Origin: Botryococcus braunii
Lineage: Eukaryota > Chlorophyta > Trebouxiophyceae
Assembly: GCA_002005505.1 (NCBI GenBank)
Contig: KV908603.1
Span: 1-64,000 of the forward strand
Direction of reading: 5' to 3'
Length of the DNA: 64,000 nucleotides
Shown here: positions 33,101 to 43,110 of the stretch, one piece after another
Numbering within the stretch: the first letter of the stretch is position 1
Layout: each line of letters begins with the position of its first letter
Notes under the pieces: model-generated
The model's database searches: none
Seen by the model: only the letters and a program-made list of their open reading frames with translations
Told to the model about the DNA's origin: nothing
Program-made: the position numbers and the translations under genes

Positions 33101-35581
33101 GGGTTGACTGAATGTGACTCTCTGTCACAGGGACCAGGGGAAGTGCAGCTAGAGGGTGATTCACATGAGGGGCATGAATTGCATGTGAGTGCAGTGAGGG
33201 GGGCAGCTACATGCAAAGCTGCAAATGGTCCCGGGGAGCTGAGCAGTATGGGTGGGTCTTGTTCAGTGACTGAGAGAAATGTAAGAGATGTGACCATGCA
33301 GAGTTCTTCTGGCAACCCGTCCAGTCAGAGCACTCCTGGACGGGACTGTGGTGGCAGCCACCGGTCAGAGGAAGCATCATATGCTTTCTCTGCACCAGCC
33401 AAACATGATTGTGAGCGGGAGACAGGATCTGCATCCTTGACTCCATGTAAGGGACGAGAGGAGGAGGTGAATCAGGAGCACAGACATTGTGGAGACAGAC
33501 CAAATTACAAGTGCTCACTGAGAGGTACCTGTGCCTGGGAGAGTGATGTCAGAGATGTGAGGTCACTCCCAACAGTGACATGCAGTCGGTCTGAGAGGCA
33601 TGTGGATCACATAAATCAGGGGAAGTATGCAGACACTCTGCCATATCCCGATGTTGCTTGTGAGAGACCTGAAGAGTCTGAACTCTTGCAGGCATGTCAG
33701 AGTGTGTCTGAGGAGGTGAATCGGAAGTCTGGACAATGTGAAGGGATTCCAAATTACAAAGACTGTCCGAGAGGTACCTGTGCATGGGAGGATGATGTGA
33801 GGGATGAGCAGAGTAACTTGTGCAAAGCCAAGTGTGAGTCCAAGCGAGAGCGTGCTATGAGAGAGCATTCTACTTCTACTGGAGAGCCTGTGATGTGTAA
33901 CTCAGCGAGTGTCAGTGGAAGAGTAGTGGGTTCTGGACAAAGTGAGAGAAAATCAGGCAATTCAGAGGAAAAGCACACAGGTGTCAGATTTGGGAAAATT
34001 CACGTTCCCTCTAATTTGAGAGAAGCACAGATGTCTCCCCAGTGGGAATACTGGAAGGCAGCTATGCAGGAAGAGCAAAATTCTCTAGATACTCATGAGG
34101 TCATGGAGTATGTTCCGAGACCTCGTGGACATAAGGTTATTCCAGTTCACTGGATATTTTCAGTGAAAATGGATGCACATGGCAATGTTGTGAGATTCAA
34201 GGCCAGATTAGTGGCACAGGGATGCAGACAAATCCCTGGAGTGGATGTGATGGAGGTCTTTGCTCCTACTAGTAGCTATGGAGCTAGAAGAGCTCTGCTT
34301 GCTGTTGCTGCAAGAGAGGGCTGTGAAATTCATCAGGTGGACGTTAAGACCGCCTTTCTGAATGGTGAGCTCGAGGAGGAAGTATATGTAACGCAACCTC
34401 CTGGCTTTGAGAATGGTGATAAGAATATTGTGTGCCGATTGAGAAAGGCGTTGTATGGCCTGAAGCAGGCTCCACGTGCCTGGCACAAAACCCTGAATGA
34501 CAAACTTGAAGTCATGGGGTATGAGGTGTGCAAGAGTGATGCGGGAGTGTATGTGAGATGCTCTACTGATGGAGGAAAGTCCTATGTGCTGATCTATGTT
34601 GATGATCTTCTGATAGTTTCCAAGGGCATGTCAGAAATCGAGAGAGTGAAGGGACTTCTCAAGAAAGAATTCACCATCCATGATCTTGGGGAAGTGAAGG
34701 ATTTCTTGGGATGTCAAGTGATGAGAGATAGAGATAAAGGGCTGATCACCCTGAGTTGCATCCCTAAAATCGATGCACTTGTAGAGAAATTTGGCTTGGA
34801 TCTTGAGTCAGTGGGACCTGATACTCCCATGACAAAAGATTTCGTAATGTCCCAAAGGCCTGCACCGAGAGATGGGAGCGACAGCATTGGTGCTGGCAGT
34901 CCACTACCTCCAGGTCACCGTTACTGTGAGTTAGTAGGGTCTCTTCTGTATATAGCCAACACCACACGTCCCGATATAGCTCAGGCAGTAGGTGTATTGT
35001 CTCGTTATCGCATATCTCCCACCACAGCACATTGGAATGAAGCCATCCGTGTGTTGAAGTATCTGAAAGGAACCCGAGATTTGGTTCTAACTCTCGGAGG
35101 GGGGGAGATAGAGCTAGAAGGCTATGTGGATGCCGACTATGGAGGTGATCAGGATCATCGCTTCTCTACCACTGGCTTTGTCCTCACTGTGTTTGGAGGA
35201 GCAGTAGTGTGGGGAAGTAAAAAGCAATCTGCTGTTGCCACTTCAACAGTGGAGGCTGAATTCATGGCAGCAAGTGCTGTTGTGAAGGAAGCAAATTGGC
35301 TGAGAGGTTTCCTGGAGGAAATTGGAGTGTTACCGTGGATAGTGAAGATTCATTGTGACAACCAAGGGTGTATAAACCACCTGAGGAATCCGGTGTACTC
35401 CAAACACACAAAGCATATTGCAATTAGCTGTCATTTCGCACGTGAAGCTATTGCAAAGGGGCAGGTTGAATTCAAGTACATTCAATCTGCTAGAAATGTG
35501 GCTGACATTTTTACCAAACCACTAGTTAGACAAGTGTTTCTGGGACATCGTAACTCACTGGGACTGGCCAAGTTTCTGTGA
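30179..35581 (+). CDS. Copia-C Gag-Pol polyprotein, 1,800 aa, intact
   Basis: One frame from MTSKKKGSSA to TGA. Gag with zinc knuckle CNYCNKKGHYWRDC (about 264-277); protease VDSGAS near 374; integrase HHCC finger (HSRMGHPG .. CEACIEGK), then RCDRGTEF near 650 and QQNGAAERANR near 682; an unusually long polar linker at about 820-1270; RT with QVDVKTAFLNGELEEEVY and YVDD near 1473; RNase H with YVDADYGG near 1647 and a C-terminal ADIFTKPL word. The linker contains two Cys-bearing repeats 83 codons apart (near 33462 and 33711), each with PNYK, then RGTCAWE and DVRD. No lost catalytic residue is visible. The start ATG is 337 bases after the LTR; no better upstream start is seen. Confidence 0.95.
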   Translation: MTSKKKGSSASGASTSSSEPASSTPIREPCTPSTSRGSGDELPKIIPTNVKVHIKLKERGTNIIVWKNAFLAANESKGSLPAILEAMPGTAHDAAAMLLIYESVPEEWLGPLSNLPSAYDAYEFICRKFIGGYNIEANADWLQEMSQGMKHDETISQYVNRMINLKACLDRNNHALLDAHVATQIVQGLPDAAKEPGMITTAAAQPLEKLAGLLRNTAAAVGFDEYAPRQPRVLALGQGSSGANTPPAASAVHQQAQPTVSEAKSETKGICNYCNKKGHYWRDCRKRKRDEETQRNVVAAVQQLQGMWPQGPPHMGGPHPPAAQLAHPGLDAFPAWFQPPAPPPPPPGGMPYIISLNILKTPVRNSSLQSWLVDSGASVHLVNDVTLLHNPTVHAKPIPLHLATSDATGGIVASGSVCILSRVGVPLWIHHVQCVPSATSNILSVSAALRDGAVFRTDDVGAFTEVCGPNSWRSRISAEKGLFYIHQVVALSPSVNHRRISAAVKSKTPTQNSHNCARRYLWHSRMGHPGETWMQRLTNEDLVSGLDTSLCPCSNCPVYCEACIEGKTSRPPFGISSRPAVEPLDRVHIDTVGPIFPAAVTGERYWVTALDESSQLKAVLPVKSKDAISAAVRDLILYWQTQKKTKVKCVRCDRGTEFLNATFKEFCASQGTKLETSAPYTPQQNGAAERANRTLKERTRTLLAFAAASPTLWKEALETACTLLNMGPSTGRDRTPSELFFGYKPNVTPLRTWGCLAFVHIPDVQRSVFSPKTVPGMLTGYSASSKAYRIYVGGGIWKESRDVVFVEHLRGASRVGMSVSSTQSTEFLCPEPSASDTPPVFPGTSPGTTNISLETDLDDPHSEPEYLPASSNLPTQPVTGPPSEAEPEPESRRLCDPVEMDQTLEAVQDLARGVRQDSHLRPQMERAQEVLRPTRSDCRNHQLDGLTRAQRHEQRTAAKDLLLPQEKGESREREGLTECDSLSQGPGEVQLEGDSHEGHELHVSAVRGAATCKAANGPGELSSMGGSCSVTERNVRDVTMQSSSGNPSSQSTPGRDCGGSHRSEEASYAFSAPAKHDCERETGSASLTPCKGREEEVNQEHRHCGDRPNYKCSLRGTCAWESDVRDVRSLPTVTCSRSERHVDHINQGKYADTLPYPDVACERPEESELLQACQSVSEEVNRKSGQCEGIPNYKDCPRGTCAWEDDVRDEQSNLCKAKCESKRERAMREHSTSTGEPVMCNSASVSGRVVGSGQSERKSGNSEEKHTGVRFGKIHVPSNLREAQMSPQWEYWKAAMQEEQNSLDTHEVMEYVPRPRGHKVIPVHWIFSVKMDAHGNVVRFKARLVAQGCRQIPGVDVMEVFAPTSSYGARRALLAVAAREGCEIHQVDVKTAFLNGELEEEVYVTQPPGFENGDKNIVCRLRKALYGLKQAPRAWHKTLNDKLEVMGYEVCKSDAGVYVRCSTDGGKSYVLIYVDDLLIVSKGMSEIERVKGLLKKEFTIHDLGEVKDFLGCQVMRDRDKGLITLSCIPKIDALVEKFGLDLESVGPDTPMTKDFVMSQRPAPRDGSDSIGAGSPLPPGHRYCELVGSLLYIANTTRPDIAQAVGVLSRYRISPTTAHWNEAIRVLKYLKGTRDLVLTLGGGEIELEGYVDADYGGDQDHRFSTTGFVLTVFGGAVVWGSKKQSAVATSTVEAEFMAASAVVKEANWLRGFLEEIGVLPWIVKIHCDNQGCINHLRNPVYSKHTKHIAISCHFAREAIAKGQVEFKYIQSARNVADIFTKPLVRQVFLGHRNSLGLAKFL

Positions 35582-35599
35582 GGTAAAGGCAAGGGGAAG

Positions 35600-36290
35600 T
35601 GTTGTGTTAATTAATTTTATGCCTTTCCCTCAGAGGAGTAATAATGGCAAGTCTCCGTATGAAGACAATACCAATTAGGAAAGAGAGGCAGAACCCTGAG
35701 TTCTGCCAGGCAATACATGCATTTGAACGAAGACTATCATAACGCAAGTTACAGACACGTTTGTAGAAAGGAGGCATATGGGGCAAGCACGGATAGGGAA
35801 GGCACTTGGTTGGAACTATAGTGGCACTCCGGGTGTCTATCAATCAGTTGCTAACCAGTCCTTGACTTGTATATGTCCGTGCCTACTTAACAACGCACAA
35901 GTAGGAGGACATCGTCTAACACCCTCCGTGCCGCCACCATGCAGGTGACTTAATCCTTATTGTATTCCTGGATTTAGCACTCAGATGAACATTGTTAGAA
36001 CATGTTAGACATATAGAGTTGAGTTTAGCTCATCGGACAAAGTAATGAACACGACCTGGGTGAGAGCAGGTTAGGCGTGTTTGAACTGCGTCACCTTGTT
36101 AGGAGAGATGAGAGATATTGTAACACTTGGTTGGAACTATAGTGGCACTCCGGGTGTCTATCAATCAGTTGCTAACCAGTCCTTGACTTGTATATGTCCG
36201 TGCCTACTTAACAACGCACAAGTAGGAGGACATCGTCTAACACCCTCCGTGCCGCCACCATGCAGGATACGCCAAGCCCAGAATATTTCA
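35600..36290 (+). repeat. Copia-C 3' LTR
   Basis: 691 bp, apparently identical to 29151-29841. Confidence 0.95.
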
Positions 36291-36295
36291 CATCT

Positions 36296-36330
36296 AGCCC
36301 TTGTCTTCGTGAATTTCCTAGATCATTACA
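36296..36330 (+). repeat. Gypsy-2 3' LTR, last 35 bp
   Basis: Remainder of the LTR split by copia-C; ends ATTACA and is followed by CTTGG, the gypsy-2 target duplication. Confidence 0.93.
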
Positions 36331-36335
36331 CTTGG

Positions 36336-37461
36336 CCATGGCATCCCTCATGACCAACTGATAGACAGCTGGCTTGAGACCATTGCGAAAAGCTGAGCAA
36401 GCCTCTGGCCCCGAGATGGGGTGTTGAACTGCCTCTACCATGATTGCTCTGAAAGCTGCATGATAGGAAGCAACAGAGTGAATGTGTCGTAAGCGTGCGA
36501 GACGAACTCGAACAGTGTGTTCGACCTTACCCTCCACAAACTGAGCAAGCATTTCAGTTTTGAAGGTGGAAAAGTCCCTAGGATCACGTCCCCGCTGAGT
36601 GAGAGACTTTTTCATTAAGGCCCATTGCTCGGCTGCACGTCCCGACAAGCAAAGTGAAGCATTTGCGACTAAGTCACCCGGTGCAATGTGCATGAGAGAG
36701 GCATAGTCGTCAAATTGCTCAAACCAGGTGGTGACCTTGGTACCTTCCTTGGACCCATCGAATTTGGGTGGTGGAACACGAATAGGTTTGGAAGGGAAGG
36801 AACTCCGATTGATTTGGTCGTAATCGAGAGGGAATTCCGGATTGAGAGGAAGCTCGGTAGTCGGGGTAAGCGGAGGCGTACCCTTGAGCAACAAGTCGCG
36901 GAGCTCCGAGAGGGTGTCCTTCATGGATCGGACGTCGCCCTCGACTACCGTAAGCCGGGCATTGGTTTCTTCACGATGGGCTTCAAGCGCCACCGTGAGG
37001 TCCCCTGCGTAGGAGGGAATTGGCCCCTCCAAGTCACGCAACAGAAACTTATAATCCCAATAAGTGTTCGTTGCGGACTGGAGGTCCCTTATGGCAATTT
37101 GATGGGCGGCAAACGCTGTGTTTGCGCCAAAGGCCGTGGGTGCGACCATGTAGGAGCTCGCGTGAGCAGCCAGCCAGGAGGCGTGGCGCTGACGGAGAGA
37201 GGCAGTGGCCTCTGAGAGTTTTTCCTGTACATCAGATATGACAACAGAAAGATCATCATAGGTTTCGTATTCCTGCACGCACAACCAAAAAGCCGTAGAC
37301 GAACTCGTCCCCGCAACCACAGGTACACGGAATTCCTTCCGAAGAAAATCTGGTACAGTCGCGAGAGTTGATGTAGGCACATATTCCGATTTCGTGAAAG
37401 ATGGCTCGTTCGTCAAAATAAATTCGATTGTAGACTCGCGAGGCAAAACGAGCTCGGCCAT
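36336..37461 (-). CDS. gag: Gypsy-1 Gag, N-terminal part
   Basis: Starts MAELVLPRES at 37461, 54 bases from its LTR, and is open to the gypsy-2 insertion point. Same capsid words as gypsy-2 Gag (TWFEQFDDYASLMHI, LCLSGRAAEQWA). The frame continues at 9270. Codons read beyond 36336 in the plus-coordinate direction of gypsy-2 and copia-C LTR DNA are not part of the gene. Confidence 0.92.
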
Positions 37462-37496
37462 AGTGGAGCACGGACAAAGTACAGAGAATAGATTTT

Positions 37497-37507
37497 CGCC
37501 GATACCA
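37497..37507 (-). promoter_or_regulatory. Gypsy-1 primer-binding site
   Basis: TGGTATCGGCG on the minus strand, eight bases inside the 5' LTR, same as gypsy-2 but with two to three extra T residues in the spacer. Confidence 0.8.
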
Positions 37508-37515
37508 AAAACAAA

Positions 37516-37685
37516 TGTAATGATCTAGGAAATTCACGAAGACAAAGGCTAGATGCAAGATCTAAGACAAAGGCTCGTGTGAGAATGACCTCACACAGGT
37601 GCATACCGAGTCGTATGCACCCTCGTGGTCGAAGACCACGTGAGACCCGTATCCGACGGGTGGACGTATCCGGAAGTACGTTACA
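37516..37685 (-). repeat. Gypsy-1 5' LTR
   Basis: 170 bp, same as 4735-4904 by eye; followed by TCCAA (37686-37690). Confidence 0.95.
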
Positions 37686-40001
<2,316 letters not shown>

Positions 40002-42333
40002 GGGCCAGATACCGGCGTCTCCACCGAACCAAGGGAACTGAGCCGCCCCGAGTACAAGTCTGACGACTTTCGAATGTTCAGGCTCAAAGTAAGAGTTTGC
40101 CTCATGCTGGTTGCGTTGTCTTGCATGTCTATTGGTTGACGGATATTCCTGGTCGGCCTTGCTTGCTGGCGGGCTGGGTGGTCGAGCGCTTTCCTGTTGG
40201 GTGCAGATTGAACTATGTTCCAATCCGAATCCCCATTGTTATACGGATTGCCCTTTTTCACATCCTAATGAGAAAGCAAGGCGGCGGGACCCTACGAAAA
40301 TCCAGTATGACGCAACTGCTTGTCCCCACTTCCGTAAGGTGAGCGCTTCGCCAGAAGTAAGGTTGTAGGGAGGTTTACGTGTTGTTTTCTTAATTGATTA
40401 GTAAGTTGTTTGTGAGCATCACAAATCACGGAAGCCACTGCCATCTTGATCTTCTTTTGGACGCTTACCACGTGCTGGAAGGTGCACACGGTTGCTGCGC
40501 CTTCGGCACCTCTGTGCACAAGTGGGATATGTCCGCTATTAAATGAGTGTTTCTGTTTTTGGATGGTCCATGATCGCATGTCCGCGTATGGAGAGGCTGA
40601 GCGGTATTTTCTACGGAGCGTCCCTATTCGCCCGCTCGTGACATCATGTTGTGATTATGCACAGGGTCAATGCCAGTTTGGGAACGCTTGCCCCTGTGCA
40701 CATGGTGTCTTTGAGCTTTGGCTTCATCCTTCAAAGTACAAGACTGAACTTTGTAGCAGACCTCGGGAAGCTGGGAAGGTGAACTTTCCCCAGCATAACT
40801 CGCAATGTTTCGTTAAGAACCGAACCAAAGCTGGAAAACGCATGAAGTCACTGTCTCATTACATGAGTGGCAGACACTTCCTGCACTCTAGTCATTAAAT
40901 GGATGGCCCACCTTGCTGGTCTGCGTCTGCAAGAGGGAACTCAGTCCCTTGATTCGGTCAAAATTTAGGGCTTTCATATGCATATGCACTCAATTCTGCT
41001 AGATGGTTAACCCATGAAGCCCCAACATATCATTCATTGTCCAGTTGGCAGCAGGCCTTTCAGAGATCATATTTCAGAGTCGACAGCAGCTGGCAGTGAC
41101 CCAACGCACATTCCAGCAGCCACGCCTACGCTCACTAGTTTAGCAGGGAGTGCTTTGAGACGCCCTAGCTAAGAGCTTGGGTGCCCGTGAGAGTGAAGAG
41201 CGAAACAAGAAATGGCTGCCCAGAGTTGCAAGCTGTTGTTTTGTGGCCCCTACTTGTATCTCCTTGCAGCGATGTGCGACTTCCCTGCGCATGCTCTGGA
41301 GTTGCGCCCTTGGGCGACTCGTGGGGCCTTCCTTCCTTCCTTGCGGGAATTTGCTTCCTTCCTTCCTTGGACTTGCACCACCTTCGATGTGTGCAACCTC
41401 TGGTAGCGCTCCCCTGGTACCGAGGGCGGGTAGTTTGCGCAGGAGTGTGAGCATCCAACATGCTTCTTTGCCCATCACGAGTCGGAGCAAAGGCGGGTCA
41501 GCAGCGTCGTGTCTCCTACAGGGCCTCCTCTCATGTCCCCCAGCGGCAGCGTGCAGTCATCACCGTCAGACCGGGAGGATATACTCAACAACAACGAGGT
41601 CATGGCAGCTGCACTGCACAAGGCTGCAGCCACACTGGTTCAGCAGCAGCGCTCCGCTTCTATCTCAGCCAGCCCCTTTGCGGACCCGAACCGCCTGGGC
41701 TCGCTCCCGTTCGATGATTTCAACGCCCGGTCCTTCATCACCGGGGGACCGCCCTTGCTCACGCAGCGGTCGCCTTCCATGGATGCAGCGCCGTCGTTCC
41801 GGCGGCCAATGCAGTTCTCCACGGGGTACAATAATGCGCCTCGGCACCTTTCGGATGCGGTGGCGATGTCCAGAGCTCCTTCAGCGCCTGTCATTCCTCG
41901 GCATGTGCTGTCGCAGCAGCTAGGGGGATCGCTCCCCCCGCTGGACCTTCAGCACGGCCGCTCTCTGGAGCCCTCCATCAATCGAGCGCTGCTGCAGAAG
42001 TCCCATGCCGCGTACACCCACACCCCCCTCCCGACCCACATGGCTCCAGGACCCGCCCCGGCGTGGATGAGCTCCTCCGGGGGAGCCTCACTCCCCCACA
42101 ATATGGACCTGGCGCGGCTGCTTGGCCAGATGACCATTTCGAATGCCATGCAGAAGGGCCTCAGTGGGCACTTGGATCCCTCCATGGTCAACAACTACAG
42201 CAGCTTGGCAGGTCCCACTCCCAATTCACTGCATGGCCTTGCTGTTAGCAGCTCGGACTTGCAGGGACTGCACGCCTCCGGGCTTGCCTCTCCGCTGGAT
42301 CGCTTTGTCTCATCTTCCTTCCTTTCTGACACG
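40002..42333 (+). CDS. Plant-type tandem CCCH zinc-finger protein (RR-TZF class), partial model
   Basis: Spliced model with consistent phases: exons 40002-40088, 40207-40338, 40665-40778 and 41443 to at least 42333, each with AG/GT borders. The exons join to DDFRMFRLK, then IELCSNPNPHCYTDCPFSHP with NEKARRRDP, then ACPHFRKGQCQFGNACPCAH (first finger, C-X7-C-X5-C-X3-H), GVFELWLHPSKYKTEL (16-residue linker) and the second finger ending CEHPTCFFAHH. This is the arginine-rich TZF family of plants, RNA-binding regulators of mRNA decay and of hormone and stress responses. The second finger is odd: the first gap is C-X9-C, where the family has C-X5-C. The fourth exon encodes a 290-residue Ser/Pro/Gln-rich tail starting at SSVVSPTG. 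The tail probably stops at the donor-like ACG-GTGCGG near 42333, because beyond it the frame runs into a GT microsatellite. The N-terminus and final exon are not identified. Confidence 0.8.
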
Positions 42334-42399
42334 GTGCGGATCCTGCCTCTCTGCTTGGAAACAACCCATTTTCTGTACCTTGCTTTCCCTCCGTGCCGC

Positions 42400-42401
<2 letters not shown>

Positions 42402-42481
<80 letters not shown>

Positions 42482-43042
42482 CGCGCGCGCATGCGGGGGT
42501 GCGTGCGTGTGTGTGGGTGTGTGGGATGAGTGTGTGAGGGAGGGGGAGGGGAGAGGAGGGGTTTTTTATTTGGGGGGGGAGAGAGGGAGGGGGGAGGGAG
42601 GGAGGGGGGAGGGAGCGAGGGGGGTTTTTTTTTGGGGGGGGGGGTGGTGGAAGAGGGAGAGAGGGAGAGGGAGATGTAGCCAGGTGCTTGCTCCTAGTTG
42701 AATGTGAGTGTCACATTTATATGGAGCAATCATGGGGGGAGGGGAAGAGAGAGATACGGAGCAATCATGGGGGGAGGGAAGGCGAGAGAGATACGGAGCA
42801 ATCATGGGGGGAGGGAAAGAGAGAGGGATACGGGAAAGGGGGGAGGGAGGGAGAGAGAGAGAGAGGGGGGGGCAGGGGAGAGAAGGGACGGGGGGAAGGA
42901 GAGGAGGGAGGGGGAGGGGGGATGTGAAAGGGGGGAAAGGGGTTGAGAAAGAAGGGGGGGGTTGAGGGGTGTATGGTCGGATGTGTTTGTGTCGAATGGC
43001 CGGGGGGTGGAGGGGCGCGCACGTGCGTGCGTGCGCGCGGGC

Positions 43043-43105
<63 letters not shown>

Positions 43106-43110
43106 GGGGG
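42402..43110. repeat. GT microsatellites and purine-rich tracts
   Basis: (GT)n at about 42402-42466, purine-rich GGGA/GAGA DNA 42535-42965, then (GT)n 43047-43102. The motif GGAGCAATCATGGGGGGAGG recurs three times at about 42724, 42758 and 42795. Confidence 0.9.

Larger units (their letters stand above)
29151..36290 (+). mobile_element. Copia-C: intact-looking Ty1/copia element, plus strand, inside the gypsy-2 3' LTR
   Basis: 7,140 bp. LTRs 29151-29841 and 35600-36290 (691 bp each, no difference noticed). Target duplication CATCT (29146-29150 and 36291-36295). Primer site at 29842 and polypurine tract GGCAAGGGGAAG at 35588-35599. One uninterrupted 1,800-codon frame. It is a different family from copia-A/B at the nucleotide level but shares primer site, polypurine tract and domain order. 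The best candidate in the window for an autonomous element. Confidence 0.96.
9271..36330 (+). mobile_element. Gypsy-2: Ty3/gypsy chromovirus, plus strand, inside gypsy-1 gag
   Basis: Same family as gypsy-1 in the opposite orientation, about 5,883 bp net. The 5' LTR is 9271-9440. The 3' LTR is split by copia-C into 29016-29150 and 36296-36330. Target duplication CTTGG at 9266-9270 and 36331-36335. Its pol is split by copia-A at the CCTGT site (13166-13170 and 27198-27202). Removing the insertions restores one open pol frame, so the element was probably intact when it was hit. Confidence 0.95.
4735..37685 (-). mobile_element. Gypsy-1: Ty3/gypsy chromovirus, minus strand, outer shell of the nest
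   Basis: A complete element of about 5,886 bp once the 27-kb insertion in its gag is discounted. The 170-bp LTRs (4735-4904 and 37516-37685) appear identical and are flanked by TCCAA (4730-4734 and 37686-37690). In element order it holds the 5' LTR, a primer site, gag (492 codons, in two pieces), a UGA stop, pol ending in a chromodomain, a 3' untranslated stretch, a polypurine tract and the 3' LTR. Gypsy-2 entered gag at the CTTGG site (9266-9270 and 36331-36335). The chromodomain places it among plant chromoviruses; the clade is not determined. Confidence 0.95.
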
